A stretch of DNA of 31,514 nt, from positions 9,116-40,629 of the forward strand of contig MFYT01000072.1 of the NCBI GenBank assembly GCA_001789205.1, read 5' to 3'. The notes under the pieces are model-generated. The model was not told where the DNA came from. It worked only from the letters and a program-made list of their open reading frames with translations, and did no database searches. Source of the stretch: Candidatus Raymondbacteria bacterium RIFOXYA2_FULL_49_16 (GTDB lineage: Bacteria > Fibrobacterota > OXYB2-FULL-49-7 > XYB2-FULL-49-35). Made by a program: the position numbers and the translations under genes. Shown here piece after piece: positions 16,042-26,187 of this stretch (its first letter is position 1; the number at the start of each line of letters is the position of its first letter).

Positions 16042-18078
16042 ATGAAGAAGCGTTTTTTCCTGTTACCCATCATTTCAGCGGTTTTCATTACATTATGTAT
16101 GTGGAGTTGTACGGTAAACAACCCTGAGGACGTTGGCAAAGAGACTGATAAGACAATCCTCGATTCCCTGATCACTGTTGCCAACGCGCAGCACAACGCT
16201 GCGATCGAAGGCACTGATCTGGGCGAATATGCCGCTGGTTCAAAAGCGACCTTTCTCCTGGCAATAAAGGCTGCGGAAGCGGTTTCTGCGGATGCTGACG
16301 CAACACAGGGCGCCATTGACCAAGCAATCACTGACCTCGCTGCTGCTATGGCTGAATTCAAGGACCAGCAGGTCCAGGCTGTTGGCAAGGAAGTACTGGA
16401 TTCACTCATCGCCTACGCCACTACGATCCACAACAGCGCAGTCGAAGGCTCTGTCACCGGTCAATATGAAACAGGGTCAAAGGCAGCGCTTATGGCTGCC
16501 ATTGATTCGGCTGAAACAGTTTCTGCAAACGCGCTTGCCACCGAAGGACTGGTGACCCAGGCCATCTCCGACCTTGCGGGTGCTCTGGCGGTCTTTGAAA
16601 CAAAAAAAGTTGTTTCACAGCAAACCGTTGATTCGTCAAAAACACTCTCGGATGCGGCAAAACAGGATCTTGTCGATCTCTTTTGCGGTCTCGAAGGCGG
16701 CTCAGATTTCAAAAACGCCGATTTCTCGGCAATCAGCGCTGATTTTAAGGCTGCGCTCGCCAAAAACGCCAATAATCTTGAGGCCCAATTCGGCGCTGCC
16801 ATCACTGAACTGCTCATGCTCAACCAGTCGACCATTATGGCGCAGTTCGATTCGCTCTTCACCATAGGGTCAAACGGATCTGAAAGCCCCTCGCTCTTCA
16901 AGGCCGCGCGCCTTGTTCCAGATGTCAGGATCGCGGAAAACACGGGCCTGGTACTCGCCAGGATGGCCGCAACCACGGAGAACATTCCGCGCCTCAGCGA
17001 AATCCAGGACTCCCTTACCTCAATTGTTGTCCCGGCCATAGACTACGCGCTTGCCAGGCTGCAGGTGCTTGCTGACGCTGATTCCTTCGAATTCCTGGTC
17101 ACCCCCCAGCTGCTGGGCCAGGGTTGCGCTGGTTCAAACCAGGACTCCGTGGAAATTGACATGGGCGAAATCTACCTCTTTGACGCGGCCCTCAGGATAC
17201 TCAGGAGCAGCGTACGCTCCATTACCGCGTACAATTTCGATTTTGACGACAACGGAAGCTACAGCTGGATCAATGACATTGATTCGCTCATGAACGCGGA
17301 CGATTCCACGGGCACGGCTGATTCTCAGGCTATCATGGATCTTGTACACCGCGTGCAGTACATGCTCGAGGACGACCCCGACTTCCTCACCCTTCGTTCA
17401 AACGGTGCGGCGCAGCTGGGCAGCGCTCTGCAAGATCTTAAATCAGCCATCACCTCGGCAAAATTGAGCATAGCCTCAATCCGCGCTGAAACCGACGACC
17501 AGTACAACGACGGTCTGAAAATAACTGACATCCAGGAAGGAGACCTCGACATCAGCTCCGGGGATGACAAGCCAAACTTTTTAAGCGGAGTCACTACCAT
17601 CGAAGGTCTTCTCAACAAGGTCACTGAGATCATCAGCGGGCCCTTTACCTTTATCGAAGATTTTGACGGGGACGCGTCAACGGCCGATGCCAGCCTCACG
17701 GTCAATCTCTCAGCGCTGTACAACAATCCGATCCAGGACCTCCGTTCTCTGTTGCCGCTCCATGCGTGGCGTCCTGATTCCGAATGGATCGAAACCACAA
17801 AGGATACCATCTGGCAGGATACTGTCCTTGAGGTGATCAAGGAAAAAACCTCCTTCATGCCCATTGACCTTATCGATGGCGCGGGAGAACCCATTTCCAT
17901 TGACGATGACAGCCTGGTCTACAAAATCCAGATGCCTGACTGGACCTTTGGCGGCCTCTTTCCCAACATGGACAGCATTCAGGATTTTGAAGCGCTCTTT
18001 GGTCCCATAATGGGGAACTCAGAAGAGCCAAGTCCGTCTGCTCCGCTCAAGGCGCTGTCTGCAAGGAAGTTGTTCTAA
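16042..18078 (+). CDS. Lipoprotein with two FIVAR repeats
   Basis: Predicted lipoprotein of 678 residues. The ATG at 16042 is chosen over an upstream in-frame start at 16015 because AGGGAGG (16031-16037) precedes it and it opens a lipoprotein signal, MKKRFFLLPIISAVFITLCM, followed by Trp-Ser-Cys23; the lipobox is non-canonical. Two FIVAR-type helical repeats lie at about residues 37-112 and 113-191, each with 'LDSLI..A...HN.A.EG...G.Y..GSKA' and '...A..AI.DL..A...F'. FIVAR modules are common in surface proteins that bind glycans or the wall. The remaining ~490 residues look helical then mixed, rich in Asp and Ser; I do not recognise them. A predicted outer-membrane barrel starts 18 bases downstream, so the two may work together at the cell surface. 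Confidence 0.75.
   Translation: MKKRFFLLPIISAVFITLCMWSCTVNNPEDVGKETDKTILDSLITVANAQHNAAIEGTDLGEYAAGSKATFLLAIKAAEAVSADADATQGAIDQAITDLAAAMAEFKDQQVQAVGKEVLDSLIAYATTIHNSAVEGSVTGQYETGSKAALMAAIDSAETVSANALATEGLVTQAISDLAGALAVFETKKVVSQQTVDSSKTLSDAAKQDLVDLFCGLEGGSDFKNADFSAISADFKAALAKNANNLEAQFGAAITELLMLNQSTIMAQFDSLFTIGSNGSESPSLFKAARLVPDVRIAENTGLVLARMAATTENIPRLSEIQDSLTSIVVPAIDYALARLQVLADADSFEFLVTPQLLGQGCAGSNQDSVEIDMGEIYLFDAALRILRSSVRSITAYNFDFDDNGSYSWINDIDSLMNADDSTGTADSQAIMDLVHRVQYMLEDDPDFLTLRSNGAAQLGSALQDLKSAITSAKLSIASIRAETDDQYNDGLKITDIQEGDLDISSGDDKPNFLSGVTTIEGLLNKVTEIISGPFTFIEDFDGDASTADASLTVNLSALYNNPIQDLRSLLPLHAWRPDSEWIETTKDTIWQDTVLEVIKEKTSFMPIDLIDGAGEPISIDDDSLVYKIQMPDWTFGGLFPNMDSIQDFEALFGPIMGNSEEPSPSAPLKALSARKLF
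16150..16614 (+). repeat. Tandem FIVAR repeat pair inside the lipoprotein gene
   Basis: Two imperfect repeats of about 76-79 codons follow each other within the lipoprotein gene. Shared positions include 'LDSLI', 'HN.A.EG', 'GSKA', 'VSA.A.AT' and 'AI.DLA.A'. The DNA has diverged, so the duplication is old. Confidence 0.65.
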
Positions 18079-18096
18079 GGCCAAACGCGCGCTTCA

Positions 18097-19584
18097 ATGT
18101 TCGCACGCATTTTAAGGACAGCTGCATGTGCAGCTGTCCTTTTTATTCTACTCTGTCCACCAGGCCAAACCAGCGCCTTTTCACTTATCGAAAACATTGT
18201 TCAATCTCACCCGTTTTATTCACTCCAGCAAAAGGCCGCTACAGGGTCGTGTATTGAAACCAGACTGGGCCTGAATGAATGGGCGCGTAATATCGATTCA
18301 CCCGAAAAACTGCTCATCGAAGACCGGTCAGGGGAACTACGGGCCGCATACCGGTTAAACCCCAATTTCCTCATTGAGGCCGCCCTGTTCGATCATTATC
18401 GTTTGCGAAACTGCTCAAAATCCATCACCTTTCCGGACGACTATCCGGTGCGCCTGGACATGGCAAACGCGAATAACGAAGCAGGGGCCTCCCTGGGTTT
18501 TCTGGCACACAAGGGAACAGACCACTCCATTTCCGCTGTTGTTCATGGCGTCAACAGCCCTGTCAGCGGCCAGGTCAATGCCACGTTTGCGGGCATAACG
18601 CGCTTGCTTTTTGCCGCGCCGTTTCTCAGCTTTCGTTGGGATTTTCCTGACCTCTATAGTGTCTACACAGTGCGTACTCAGATTTCGTCAAACCCGTTTC
18701 AATACCGAACGATTTTCAACCGGCAAACATGGCTGTTTGGCACGGGGTTGTACACCCCCTGGCAACAGCGGCCCATTGTGCTCACGCGGGCAGTGCAACA
18801 CATTGACCCAAAGTATATTTACGCTGACGATGATAGTCTGGCGCTGCGAGCTGACCTGCGCGCTGACCTCATCCAATTGCCCTGCGATATTGGCAGGGCA
18901 ACCACAACCGGTTCCCTGGGTTTTTTTACGTACAACGGCCTTTTAGATCTTTATTATTTGAATGTAAGCAGCATAGGGTATTCAACCGTTGTCTCGAATA
19001 TGCCAGCCCAGGGAACCGGGTTTGGCGCACTCCTGCAATCGCGCATGGAACTTTTTTCTTGGCTGGACCTTGAAGCAACCGTGGGCCATGCCTCAATCGG
19101 ACTGGATTCAGTATCCGGAAAAAAATTCAATCTGGCAAAATACGAGGTAATAAGTGAAGGAAATTATCTTTGCAGCGGCTCAGCCTCGCTTACGGCATGG
19201 ATGTGCGCCCTGGGGGCGAATATAAAATTCATGCATTGGAACACGATAAAACAGTCACTCGGCCTGCTCAGGATCTATCCCGGCTATGCGCTGGATTGGG
19301 AAAAGAGGCCGCTTTTCACATCTTCCACCAACGGCACACTTGAATCAGAAATAATTTTCGCTGATTTTCTCGTCTATCGCGGCGCCTGGGAGTTTCGCAG
19401 AGGCGCATGGGCGGCACGCCTTTGCTTTGACCAGGGAATTCCCCTGCGAACGAGATACACGCATGAAACGTCCGCGCCAACCAACAGCGGACAGGGGGGA
19501 AAAAAGGCTGACAGTATAATAGGATTAGAACAAGCAATGCTGAAAATAACGTATTGGCTGCCGGACAGAAACACCGCGCAATAA
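18097..19584 (+). CDS. Predicted outer-membrane beta-barrel protein
   Basis: A 495-residue exported protein of unknown family. The signal peptide at residues 1-27 (MFARILRTAACAAVLFILL..., cleavage ..TSA|FS) supports the ATG at 18097, although only AAGG (18077-18080) lies upstream at poor spacing. The mature part alternates polar and aromatic residues ('GELRAAYRLNPNFLIEAALFDHYRL', shown only in part: 'AAYRLNPNFLIEAALF'; 'FLSFRWDFPDLYSVY'; 'DFLVYRGAWEFRRGAWAARL'), as in transmembrane beta-strands. It ends without a classical terminal Phe ('KITYWLPDRNTAQ'). It follows the FIVAR lipoprotein after 18 bases. A perfect terminator-like hairpin overlaps its signal-peptide codons. A barrel is the best guess; a soluble beta-rich periplasmic protein is the alternative. 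Confidence 0.6.
   Translation: MFARILRTAACAAVLFILLCPPGQTSAFSLIENIVQSHPFYSLQQKAATGSCIETRLGLNEWARNIDSPEKLLIEDRSGELRAAYRLNPNFLIEAALFDHYRLRNCSKSITFPDDYPVRLDMANANNEAGASLGFLAHKGTDHSISAVVHGVNSPVSGQVNATFAGITRLLFAAPFLSFRWDFPDLYSVYTVRTQISSNPFQYRTIFNRQTWLFGTGLYTPWQQRPIVLTRAVQHIDPKYIYADDDSLALRADLRADLIQLPCDIGRATTTGSLGFFTYNGLLDLYYLNVSSIGYSTVVSNMPAQGTGFGALLQSRMELFSWLDLEATVGHASIGLDSVSGKKFNLAKYEVISEGNYLCSGSASLTAWMCALGANIKFMHWNTIKQSLGLLRIYPGYALDWEKRPLFTSSTNGTLESEIIFADFLVYRGAWEFRRGAWAARLCFDQGIPLRTRYTHETSAPTNSGQGGKKADSIIGLEQAMLKITYWLPDRNTAQ
18114..18147 (+). terminator. Perfect hairpin plus T-tract inside the barrel gene's signal-peptide codons
   Basis: AAGGACAGCTGCA (18114-18126) and its exact complement (18129-18141) form a 13-bp stem around TG, realistically 12 bp with a four-base loop. 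T18140-T18144 followed by ATT completes an intrinsic-terminator shape. It lies 36 bases after the lipoprotein stop, where a terminator of that gene would be expected, yet also codons 6-16 of the next reading frame. It may be a partial terminator or attenuator. Confidence 0.65.
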
Positions 19585-19588
19585 GCGG

Positions 19589-20059
19589 TCACAACTCCGT
19601 ATACACGACTTCGCCTGTTTTTTTACTCAAAATCGATCCGCGTATGCTATACCGGCCCTGGGGAACAGGCATGCTGCTAAAATCAATCCTCTCCCACACA
19701 TCAGTATACCTGTGCGTGCTGTCGGCTGGGAGGGTGACGCTCTGTACGGTCGAGTCGCCTGACCATGAACGGGGCGATATCCAAACAAGCGTACTGTTTT
19801 CATCGTAAATCTCGATATATGTGCCTTTCTGGGTCGAATCAATAGACAATGTGCGACCGGAAATATTTTTGAGTTCCGCGGAAATGGCCACAACGCTCCA
19901 ACCCGTGGAATCGAGTTCATCCCTATAGCTGATGGTCGCGCATACAGTGTCGCCGTAGCACCGTTCCTCCGATGCCGCGGGCCCGGCAGGAACATGGTCC
20001 TGGCAGCACACAAAAAATAAGGCTGCGATATACGCGCCTATAAGCGATCTGGTGCTCAT
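19589..20059 (-). CDS. BsuPI-like (intracellular proteinase inhibitor domain) putative lipoprotein
   Basis: A 156-residue exported protein. The start at ATG 20059 is chosen because it overlaps the upstream radical-SAM stop as ATGA and opens a signal sequence ([19 protein letters not shown]); a longer frame to 20185 would lie inside that gene. Cys18/Cys19 may be lipidated, although the lipobox is imperfect. Residues ~45-155 are a beta-sandwich with '[15 protein letters not shown]', '[13 protein letters not shown]' and '[11 protein letters not shown]', a pattern of the BsuPI domain, whose partner is generally unknown. It is the last gene of the long minus-strand operon. A short, weak hairpin (19573-19589) follows. 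Export fits poorly with the 'intracellular inhibitor' family name, so no protease target is assumed. Confidence 0.65.
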
Positions 20060-22491
20060 TTGAGCGCAAACCGCTTTCTGCATATGGGAAGACAGAGAAC
20101 AGCCGCGCGATCCATTGCAAACACCGAGGCCACAAGGTCCGTGATGCGCACAGCGCCCTTCTGACCCAGGGCAAGAGTAGCACAATACATTTCTCCGTCG
20201 AATCCGGAGGAAAGTACACCTGGCTTGAAGTCGGTCTGAATAGTGCTGCCTTTTTTTTCAACAACTACGGGCCAGGAAGAGGCTACGGCAAACGCAGCGG
20301 CTTTATCGCGCATGGACTGGCCCACTACCTCGAATTGCACGGTGTACTCAGCGGCAAAAATTCTTTCTTCAAGGGCAGCGCGCACTTCTGAAATCTCCCT
20401 GCTTTTTATCTCCAATCCCACGGGTAAATTGGCGTTGATGCGGTCGATAACAGACTGGTCGATCTCAGTATAAAAAAGGCCGGTGAAAAGTTCAGCCTCG
20501 CCGCAACAGCCAAGCGGCAGCGGATAGGTGAAGCTGAATTCCGGATGGGGCGAAAAACCCGCGGAATACGCCGGATAGACCTGCGCGCACCTGCAGGCGC
20601 GCTCAAAAAGACGCATGATATCGCGGTGGGCGATAAACCGGGCCTCATCCCCTTTTTTATAGGAAAAAAGATAGCGGAAGCCCTGTTCTTTGCCTGTGCG
20701 CGGCCCAGCGGTCGCACTGACAGGCGCAACCAGGGGCGCGGTTTTCAAGTGCGACAGTCCATGCGCGCACCTGCCGCACATTCCCGGACACACGTCCCTG
20801 CAATCAGGCGTTATTTCTCCCGCAAGCGCGCGCGTATGCTCCTTCCGCAGAAAACGGGCGAATTCCGGTTCCTTGAGAAAATCCCAGGGAAGCGCGTTGT
20901 GTTCGGGGAGCGCTTGCGTGCACGCGTGTACATCGATGCCGGCCTGCGAAAAAAGTTCGTTCCATTTCGCGCTGTTGAACCGCTCCTCCCAGCTTTGCAG
21001 GACCAACCCTTCCTGCGCCGCCCGCGCAATGACCGGGGAGAGTTCGCCGCCGCCTCGCGCAAGAATGGTCTCGACCACAGCGGTTTCAGCGTCGCGCCAT
21101 GAGATCGCCACGCCTCGTCCCTTGCACGCCTGCTTGATTTTCTGTCCTTTGCGCTTCATCTCTTCAATCGACATGAGCGGTTCGCGTTCAAAAGGGGTCT
21201 GGGGTTTGGGGCAGAAGGGCGCGACTGACACGTGCAGTTCTCTCCGGTCATTGTAGCGGCGTACCATGCCCGCCACGGTCCGGATAAGGGCGATGGCCGC
21301 GTCAATGTCTTCCTCTGTCTCAGTGGGAAGCCCCACCATGAAATAGAGCTTGACGACCTTGAACCCGCTCCGCAGCGCACAATCAATGTTCGTGATCATA
21401 TCGCCATCGGTAATGTCCTTGTTGATGACGCGCCTGAGCCGTTCGCTCCCCGCCTCCGGCGCAAAGGTGATGCCTTGGCGCCGCGAAAGGTCCATGGAGC
21501 AAAAGAGTTCCGCTGTAACGCTGTCAAGCCGTGTTGAAGGAAGGGAGAATTTGACTGAAGTATCAGGCGCCTGCGCCATGCACTGCCGCATGACAGGCCC
21601 CAGTTCGGAATAATCAGCGGTTGAGAGAGAAAGCAGGGAAATGTCGCGCCACCCTTCCTGGCCTGTTCCCGCTGCCGCGGCGCGCACGCATTCATTGGCG
21701 TCACGCTCACGCACGGGCCGGTAAAAATAGCCCGCTGAGCAGAACCTGCATCCGTGCGAACACCCGCGCATCACTTCGACCGCGTAGCGCTGATGGACTA
21801 CTTCCACAAGGGGCACCAGCTGTTTTTCAGGGGTCCATTCCTTTTTGAGGCCCGGTATTTTCACCGGCGCAAAGCGTGCGGCTGGTCGCGAAGGCGCAAA
21901 AACGCCGGGAATGCGGGCAAGCGCCGCAAGCTGCTCCTCCCGCGCGCCTGCCGAGGCAATGGCTTCGAGACATTGGACCACCGCCTCTTCGCCGTCGCCA
22001 ATGACAAAAGCGTCAACTATGCCCGAGAGAGGCATGGGATTTACTGTGCAGGGACCGCCGGCAAGCACCACTGGATGGCTGTCATTGCGGTCACGCGCCA
22101 TGACCGGTACCCTGCCCAGAAAAAGCATGTCCGCAACCGTGGAATAGGACATTTCGTAGTGGAGGGAAAAGCCCACGGCATCGAACTGGTCCAAAGGGGT
22201 AAAGGTCTCCAGCGAATAGAGGGGAAGATTGCGCGATACAAGCTGGTGTCGCATGTCGGTATCGACCATAAAGACCCGCTCGGCCGAAAAGCGCGCGTCA
22301 CTATTTACACAATGATATAATATCGACAAGCCCGTATTGCTCATGCCAATGTCGTAAAGATCGGGAAAGCAGAGCGCAATGGAGGCCGCGAGGCCGCCGC
22401 GGTCCTTGACTATGGCGTTGATCTCCCCGCCCCGGTAGCGCTGGGGCTTCTGGACAAGGGGAAGAATAGCGCGGGAAATAAATTCTTTCAA
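20056..22491 (-). CDS. TIGR03960/TIGR03936 fused B12-binding-type radical SAM protein
   Basis: An 811-residue cytoplasmic radical-SAM protein. I place the start at TTG 22491, seven bases after the trkA stop, because the family's N-terminus ('[19 protein letters not shown]') begins there; upstream ATGs would run deep into trkA. Order: a B12-binding-like Rossmann region (~residues 20-170, '[14 protein letters not shown]'), then the radical-SAM barrel with Cys244-x3-Cys248-x2-Cys251 ('CSHGCRFC'). A second cysteine group follows at 564, 568, 572 and 575 ('[13 protein letters not shown]'). From ~605 comes the TIGR03936/DUF2344 domain ('[24 protein letters not shown]'). The two families are often adjacent or fused; their reaction is not established. 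It overlaps the next gene by four bases. Confidence 0.88.
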
Positions 22492-22498
22492 GCAGGGC

Positions 22499-23833
22499 CT
22501 AAAAAAGTTTTCCGATTTGTTTGACAGTGGCGCTGAGGGTGAAGACAAAAATACGGTCATCGGGCAACACGACGGTCTCGCCCGTGGGAATGACCGGTTC
22601 GTTGTCGCGGATGATGGCGCCGATGACCGCGGACCCCGGAAACCGGGAATCCTTGAGCGCCTTGCCGGCAATGACCGACTCCTTGCTTACCCGGTATTCG
22701 AGCACCTCGGCCTTGTCCTCGGCAAGGGTGTTCATGGAGACCACTTTTTTTCCCCGCACATATTTCAGGATTCTTTCAACCGTGATTTCGCGCGGGCTTA
22801 TGGCCTGGAGGCGCATGGACGCGGTAAGTGGGACATAGTCGGTGCGCTGTACCAGGGGAATGGTGTATGGCACCCCATGCTGGCGCGCCAGAAGGCACGA
22901 GAGGATGTTCACCTCGTCCTCGCTGGTAACTGCGATGAAAGCGTCGCTATCGGCAAAGCCTTCGCGTATGAGCAGTTCGACATTGGTGCCATCGCCTTCG
23001 AGCACCAGGGTCTTGGGAAGCATTTCCGAAAGCCGCAGCGCCCGCTCCCTCTTCGTCTCCACAATTTTGGTCTTGAAGCGCCGTTTTTCCTCAAAGGTAT
23101 GGGCGATGCTTGCGCCAATGACCCCGCCGCCGATGATGAATATGGATGAGATTTCACGCCACGCGACTTTGAGATCGCGGATGATATTCTCGACCGATCC
23201 GCTTAAGGCGATGAAAAAAATACGGTCCCCTGTCGCAATCACGGTCTCTCCGCCGGGAATGAGCGGTTCATCGTTCCGGACAATGAGCGAAATCCTGAAA
23301 TCGCGTGAGATGAGGGTCCCCACCTGCTTCAGGGGCTTGCCCACCAGGGGGCACTCCTCGCTGATGATAAGACTGATGAGTTCGAGCTTCCCCTCGCAGA
23401 AAAGCTTGCGTTCCGTGGCATAGGGCCGTTCGATGAGGTTAATGATCTCCTGCGCCGCCTCCTCCTCGGGATTGATCAGAAGGTCGATGCCCAGGTCAAT
23501 GGGCTGGATAATGGCGGATCCCTTGAAGTATTCCTTGCTCCGGACGCGCGCCACCCGCGTCTCAACACCTAGGGTCGAGGCGATCATTGAGGCGATGATG
23601 TTGGTTTCATCAGACTCTGTGACCGCGAGCAATAGGTCGGCCTTGTCGACCCCCGCTTTGATAAGGTTGTCGGTGCTGCCGCCGTTTCCATGGATGACCA
23701 TGACATCGAGATCAGCGAGCCGTTCAGCGCATCCGGGGTCGGAATCGATGATCACAACATTGTGACTCTCTTCGGAAAGCTGTTTGGCAAGATGCGCCCC
23801 GACCGTGCCCGCGCCGACAATGATGATGTTCAT
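22499..23833 (-). CDS. trkA: TrkA-type potassium-uptake regulatory subunit
   Basis: A 444-residue cytoplasmic ring-forming regulator that binds NAD(H)/nucleotides and gates a Trk/Ktr K+ channel. It contains two RCK units: each starts with a Rossmann GxGxxG ('[14 protein letters not shown]' at residue ~3 and '[14 protein letters not shown]' at ~230) and is followed by a TrkA_C domain ('[10 protein letters not shown]...DRIFFIAL', '[13 protein letters not shown]...DRIFVFTL'). The length is close to E. coli TrkA. AAGGAG seven bases upstream supports ATG 23833. No trkH/trkG channel gene is in the window; TrkA needs such a partner. It lies 29 bases after uvrB in the operon. Confidence 0.9.
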
Positions 23834-23862
23834 ACAAGGGCTCCTTGTGGAGGAAAAGATAA

Positions 23863-25827
23863 TTAATTCAATATCTCCCGCACATCGGTGACAAGTCCCT
23901 TGAGCCTGTCACGGATTTTCGCCGCGGTCTCAAAATCCAGGTCAGCGGCCGCCGCATGCATGAGATCAGCCAGATACTGGGCATCGGTCTCTGTTTCCCA
24001 GGCAGCCACGGTCTTCGCGGGCGCCCGCTCCTCTACTGTGACCAGTAGTTCCTCTATCTTACGAACCACAGTGCGCGGGACTATATTATGCGCCTTGTTG
24101 TACGTTTCCTGGTGGGCGCGCCTGCGGCTGGTTTCAGCCATTGCGCGTGAAATCGAATCAGTGATCGTGTCGGCATAGAGGACCACAGTTCCATTACTAT
24201 TACGCGACGCCCTGCCCATGGTCTGGATGAGAGACCGCTCTGACCTGAGAAAGCCCTCCTTGTCCGCGTCGAGGATGGCCACAAGCGAAACCTCGGGCAG
24301 GTCCAGGCCCTCGCGCAACAGATTGATGCCCACCAGGACTTCGAATACGCCCTTTCTGAAATCACGGATAATCACGGCCCGTTCAAGGGTTTGTATGTCT
24401 GAATGCATGTAACGCACGGGCACACCCAGGTTCTTCAAATAGACGGTCAGGTCTTCGGCCATCTTCTTGGTAAGCGTGGTGACCATGACCCGTTCCTTGA
24501 GCGCCAGCCGTTCGCGGATTAGGCCCAGAAGGTGGTCGATCTGGTTCTTTGCCGGCGCAATGATGATCGCGGGATCGAGCAGACCCGTGGGTCGCAGCAG
24601 CTGCTCCACGACTATCCCCTGGGATTTTGCCAGTTCGTAGGATCCTGGCGTTGCCGAAACATAGATGAGCGGCCCGATCTTTGCCTCGAATTCTGGAAAA
24701 GTGAGTGGCCGGTTGTCGCGCGCGCAGGGAAGCCTGAAGCCATAGTCGACCAGCATGTCTTTGCGTGAACGGTCGCCCTTGTACATACCCATAAGCTGCG
24801 GGATAGTCACATGCGATTCGTCGATGAAAAGCAGGAAATCCTTGGGAAAATAGTCGAGGAGCGTGTAGGGCTGCGATCCAGCGGGCCGACCATCGAAGAT
24901 ACGCGAATAATTCTCGATGCCCGAGCAGTACCCCACTTCCCGTATCATTTCCATGTCGTACCGGGTCCGCTGTTCCAGCCGCTGCACCTCGACCAGTTTG
25001 TTCTGCCCGCGCAGTTCCTCGAGCCGCTGCGCAAGTTCGAGCTCGATCTGTGCCAGGGCGCGCTCGGTTTTCTCGCGCTGGGTCACAAAGTGCGTCGCTG
25101 GATAGATGACCGTCCGGGGCATTTCAGCAAGCACGGCATTGGTGATATGGTGGATGCGGACAATCCGTTCCACTGTGTCGCCGAAAAATTCGACCCGGAC
25201 AATCTCGTCATCGTAGGCCGGATGAATGTCGCAGGTATCGCCCCGCACACGGAAAGTGCCGCGGCCGAATTCGTAATCGTTGCGCGAATAATTGATGTCA
25301 ACCAGTTTCCGGATAAGAGGGTCGCGCCCCAGGGGCTGGTTGCGCTCGATTGCCACCACCTGTCCCGAATACTCGATGGGCGATCCCAGTCCAAAAATAC
25401 ACGATACTGAGGCTACGATAATCACATCCCGGCGTTCAAAAAGCGACGCGGTTGCCCGGAGACGCAGCTTGTCTATTTCATCGTTTCTGCTCGAATCCTT
25501 TTCAATGTAGGTGTCGGACGCTGGAATATACGCCTCAGGCTGGTAATAATCGTAGTAACTGACAAAATAGCTGACCGCATTGCCGGGAAAGAATTCCTTG
25601 AATTCGCCATAGAGTTGGGCCGCTAAAGTCTTGTTGTGTGAAATGATGAGCGTGGGCCGGTTGAGCCGCGCGATGATATTGGCCATGGTAAAGGTTTTAC
25701 CCGAGCCCGTGACGCCAAGCAGCGTCTGGCAGGGAACACCGCGCGAAACACCTTCGATAATCTGCTCAATGGCCTGCGGCTGGTCGCCCGAAGGGGAAAA
25801 GGGGGCAACGAGTTCGAATGAGTCCAA
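23863..25827 (-). CDS. uvrB: Excinuclease ABC subunit B
   Basis: Helicase-like damage-verification subunit of nucleotide excision repair, working with UvrA and UvrC. The 654 residues are near the family norm. Walker A is GVTGSGKT (38-45), the beta-hairpin region is '[12 protein letters not shown]', and helicase motifs include 'IDESHVT', 'MHSDI' and 'QTMGRASRN'. The C-terminal UVR coiled coil ends '[11 protein letters not shown]'. The start is a TTG at 25827: no in-frame ATG lies near, and the conserved N-terminus ('[11 protein letters not shown]') begins ten residues later. No Shine-Dalgarno is visible, so weak initiation is likely. It lies 15 bases after the DUF4870 gene. Confidence 0.96.
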   Translation of the reverse strand: MDSFELVAPFSPSGDQPQAIEQIIEGVSRGVPCQTLLGVTGSGKTFTMANIIARLNRPTLIISHNKTLAAQLYGEFKEFFPGNAVSYFVSYYDYYQPEAYIPASDTYIEKDSSRNDEIDKLRLRATASLFERRDVIIVASVSCIFGLGSPIEYSGQVVAIERNQPLGRDPLIRKLVDINYSRNDYEFGRGTFRVRGDTCDIHPAYDDEIVRVEFFGDTVERIVRIHHITNAVLAEMPRTVIYPATHFVTQREKTERALAQIELELAQRLEELRGQNKLVEVQRLEQRTRYDMEMIREVGYCSGIENYSRIFDGRPAGSQPYTLLDYFPKDFLLFIDESHVTIPQLMGMYKGDRSRKDMLVDYGFRLPCARDNRPLTFPEFEAKIGPLIYVSATPGSYELAKSQGIVVEQLLRPTGLLDPAIIIAPAKNQIDHLLGLIRERLALKERVMVTTLTKKMAEDLTVYLKNLGVPVRYMHSDIQTLERAVIIRDFRKGVFEVLVGINLLREGLDLPEVSLVAILDADKEGFLRSERSLIQTMGRASRNSNGTVVLYADTITDSISRAMAETSRRRAHQETYNKAHNIVPRTVVRKIEELLVTVEERAPAKTVAAWETETDAQYLADLMHAAAADLDFETAAKIRDRLKGLVTDVREILN

Positions 25828-25842
25828 AATGCTTTTTTATTT

Positions 25843-26172
25843 TTAAATTTTGTCGGCCCACGTACCAATGAAGGGGATGCAAAATGGCTTTCCGGAAAAT
25901 GCCATGACAATGCCCACGACCGCGCAGACCAGGCAGGCAAGCAAGATTGTTTTCCAGATAAAAGCGCCTATAGGCAGCAGCATGAGCAGGGCCACGATCT
26001 CGATGACAAAGATGATAAGACCCTGTTTGCCATGCTGGCGGGTATATTCCGTGCTCTGAGGGCTGAAAAGCGCCAGAAAGCAGAGAAACGGGATGTACGC
26101 AACCATGGCGTAGAGCTTATTGTCTTTATTGGAAGAAGAGGACGGGGTGGTATCGCTGGTAAAATCTTCCAT
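25843..26172 (-). CDS. DUF4870/Tic20-like small membrane protein
   Basis: A 109-residue integral inner-membrane protein. A Ser/Thr-rich N-terminus (residues 1-20) is followed by three or four hydrophobic segments: ~23-40 ('YAMVAYIPFLCFLALF'), ~52-68 and ~70-92. The pattern 'YTRQHGKQGLIIF' between the first two is the hallmark of DUF4870. The family's role is unknown. AAGAAGGAT seven bases upstream supports ATG 26172, and that site overlaps the end of the preceding TPR gene. It sits between a TPR membrane protein and uvrB. Confidence 0.8.
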   Translation of the reverse strand: MEDFTSDTTPSSSSNKDNKLYAMVAYIPFLCFLALFSPQSTEYTRQHGKQGLIIFVIEIVALLMLLPIGAFIWKTILLACLVCAVVGIVMAFSGKPFCIPFIGTWADKI

Positions 26173-26187
26173 AGGATACGATCCTTC

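Noticed and set aside
19573-19589. Hairpin ACCGC/GCGGT at the convergent gene ends as a terminator
   Set aside because: Only five base pairs and no real T-run on either strand.
22492-22671. ATG starts of the radical-SAM gene upstream of 22491
   Set aside because: They lie inside trkA and encode a Ser/Pro-rich stretch unlike the family; the conserved N-terminus begins after 22491.
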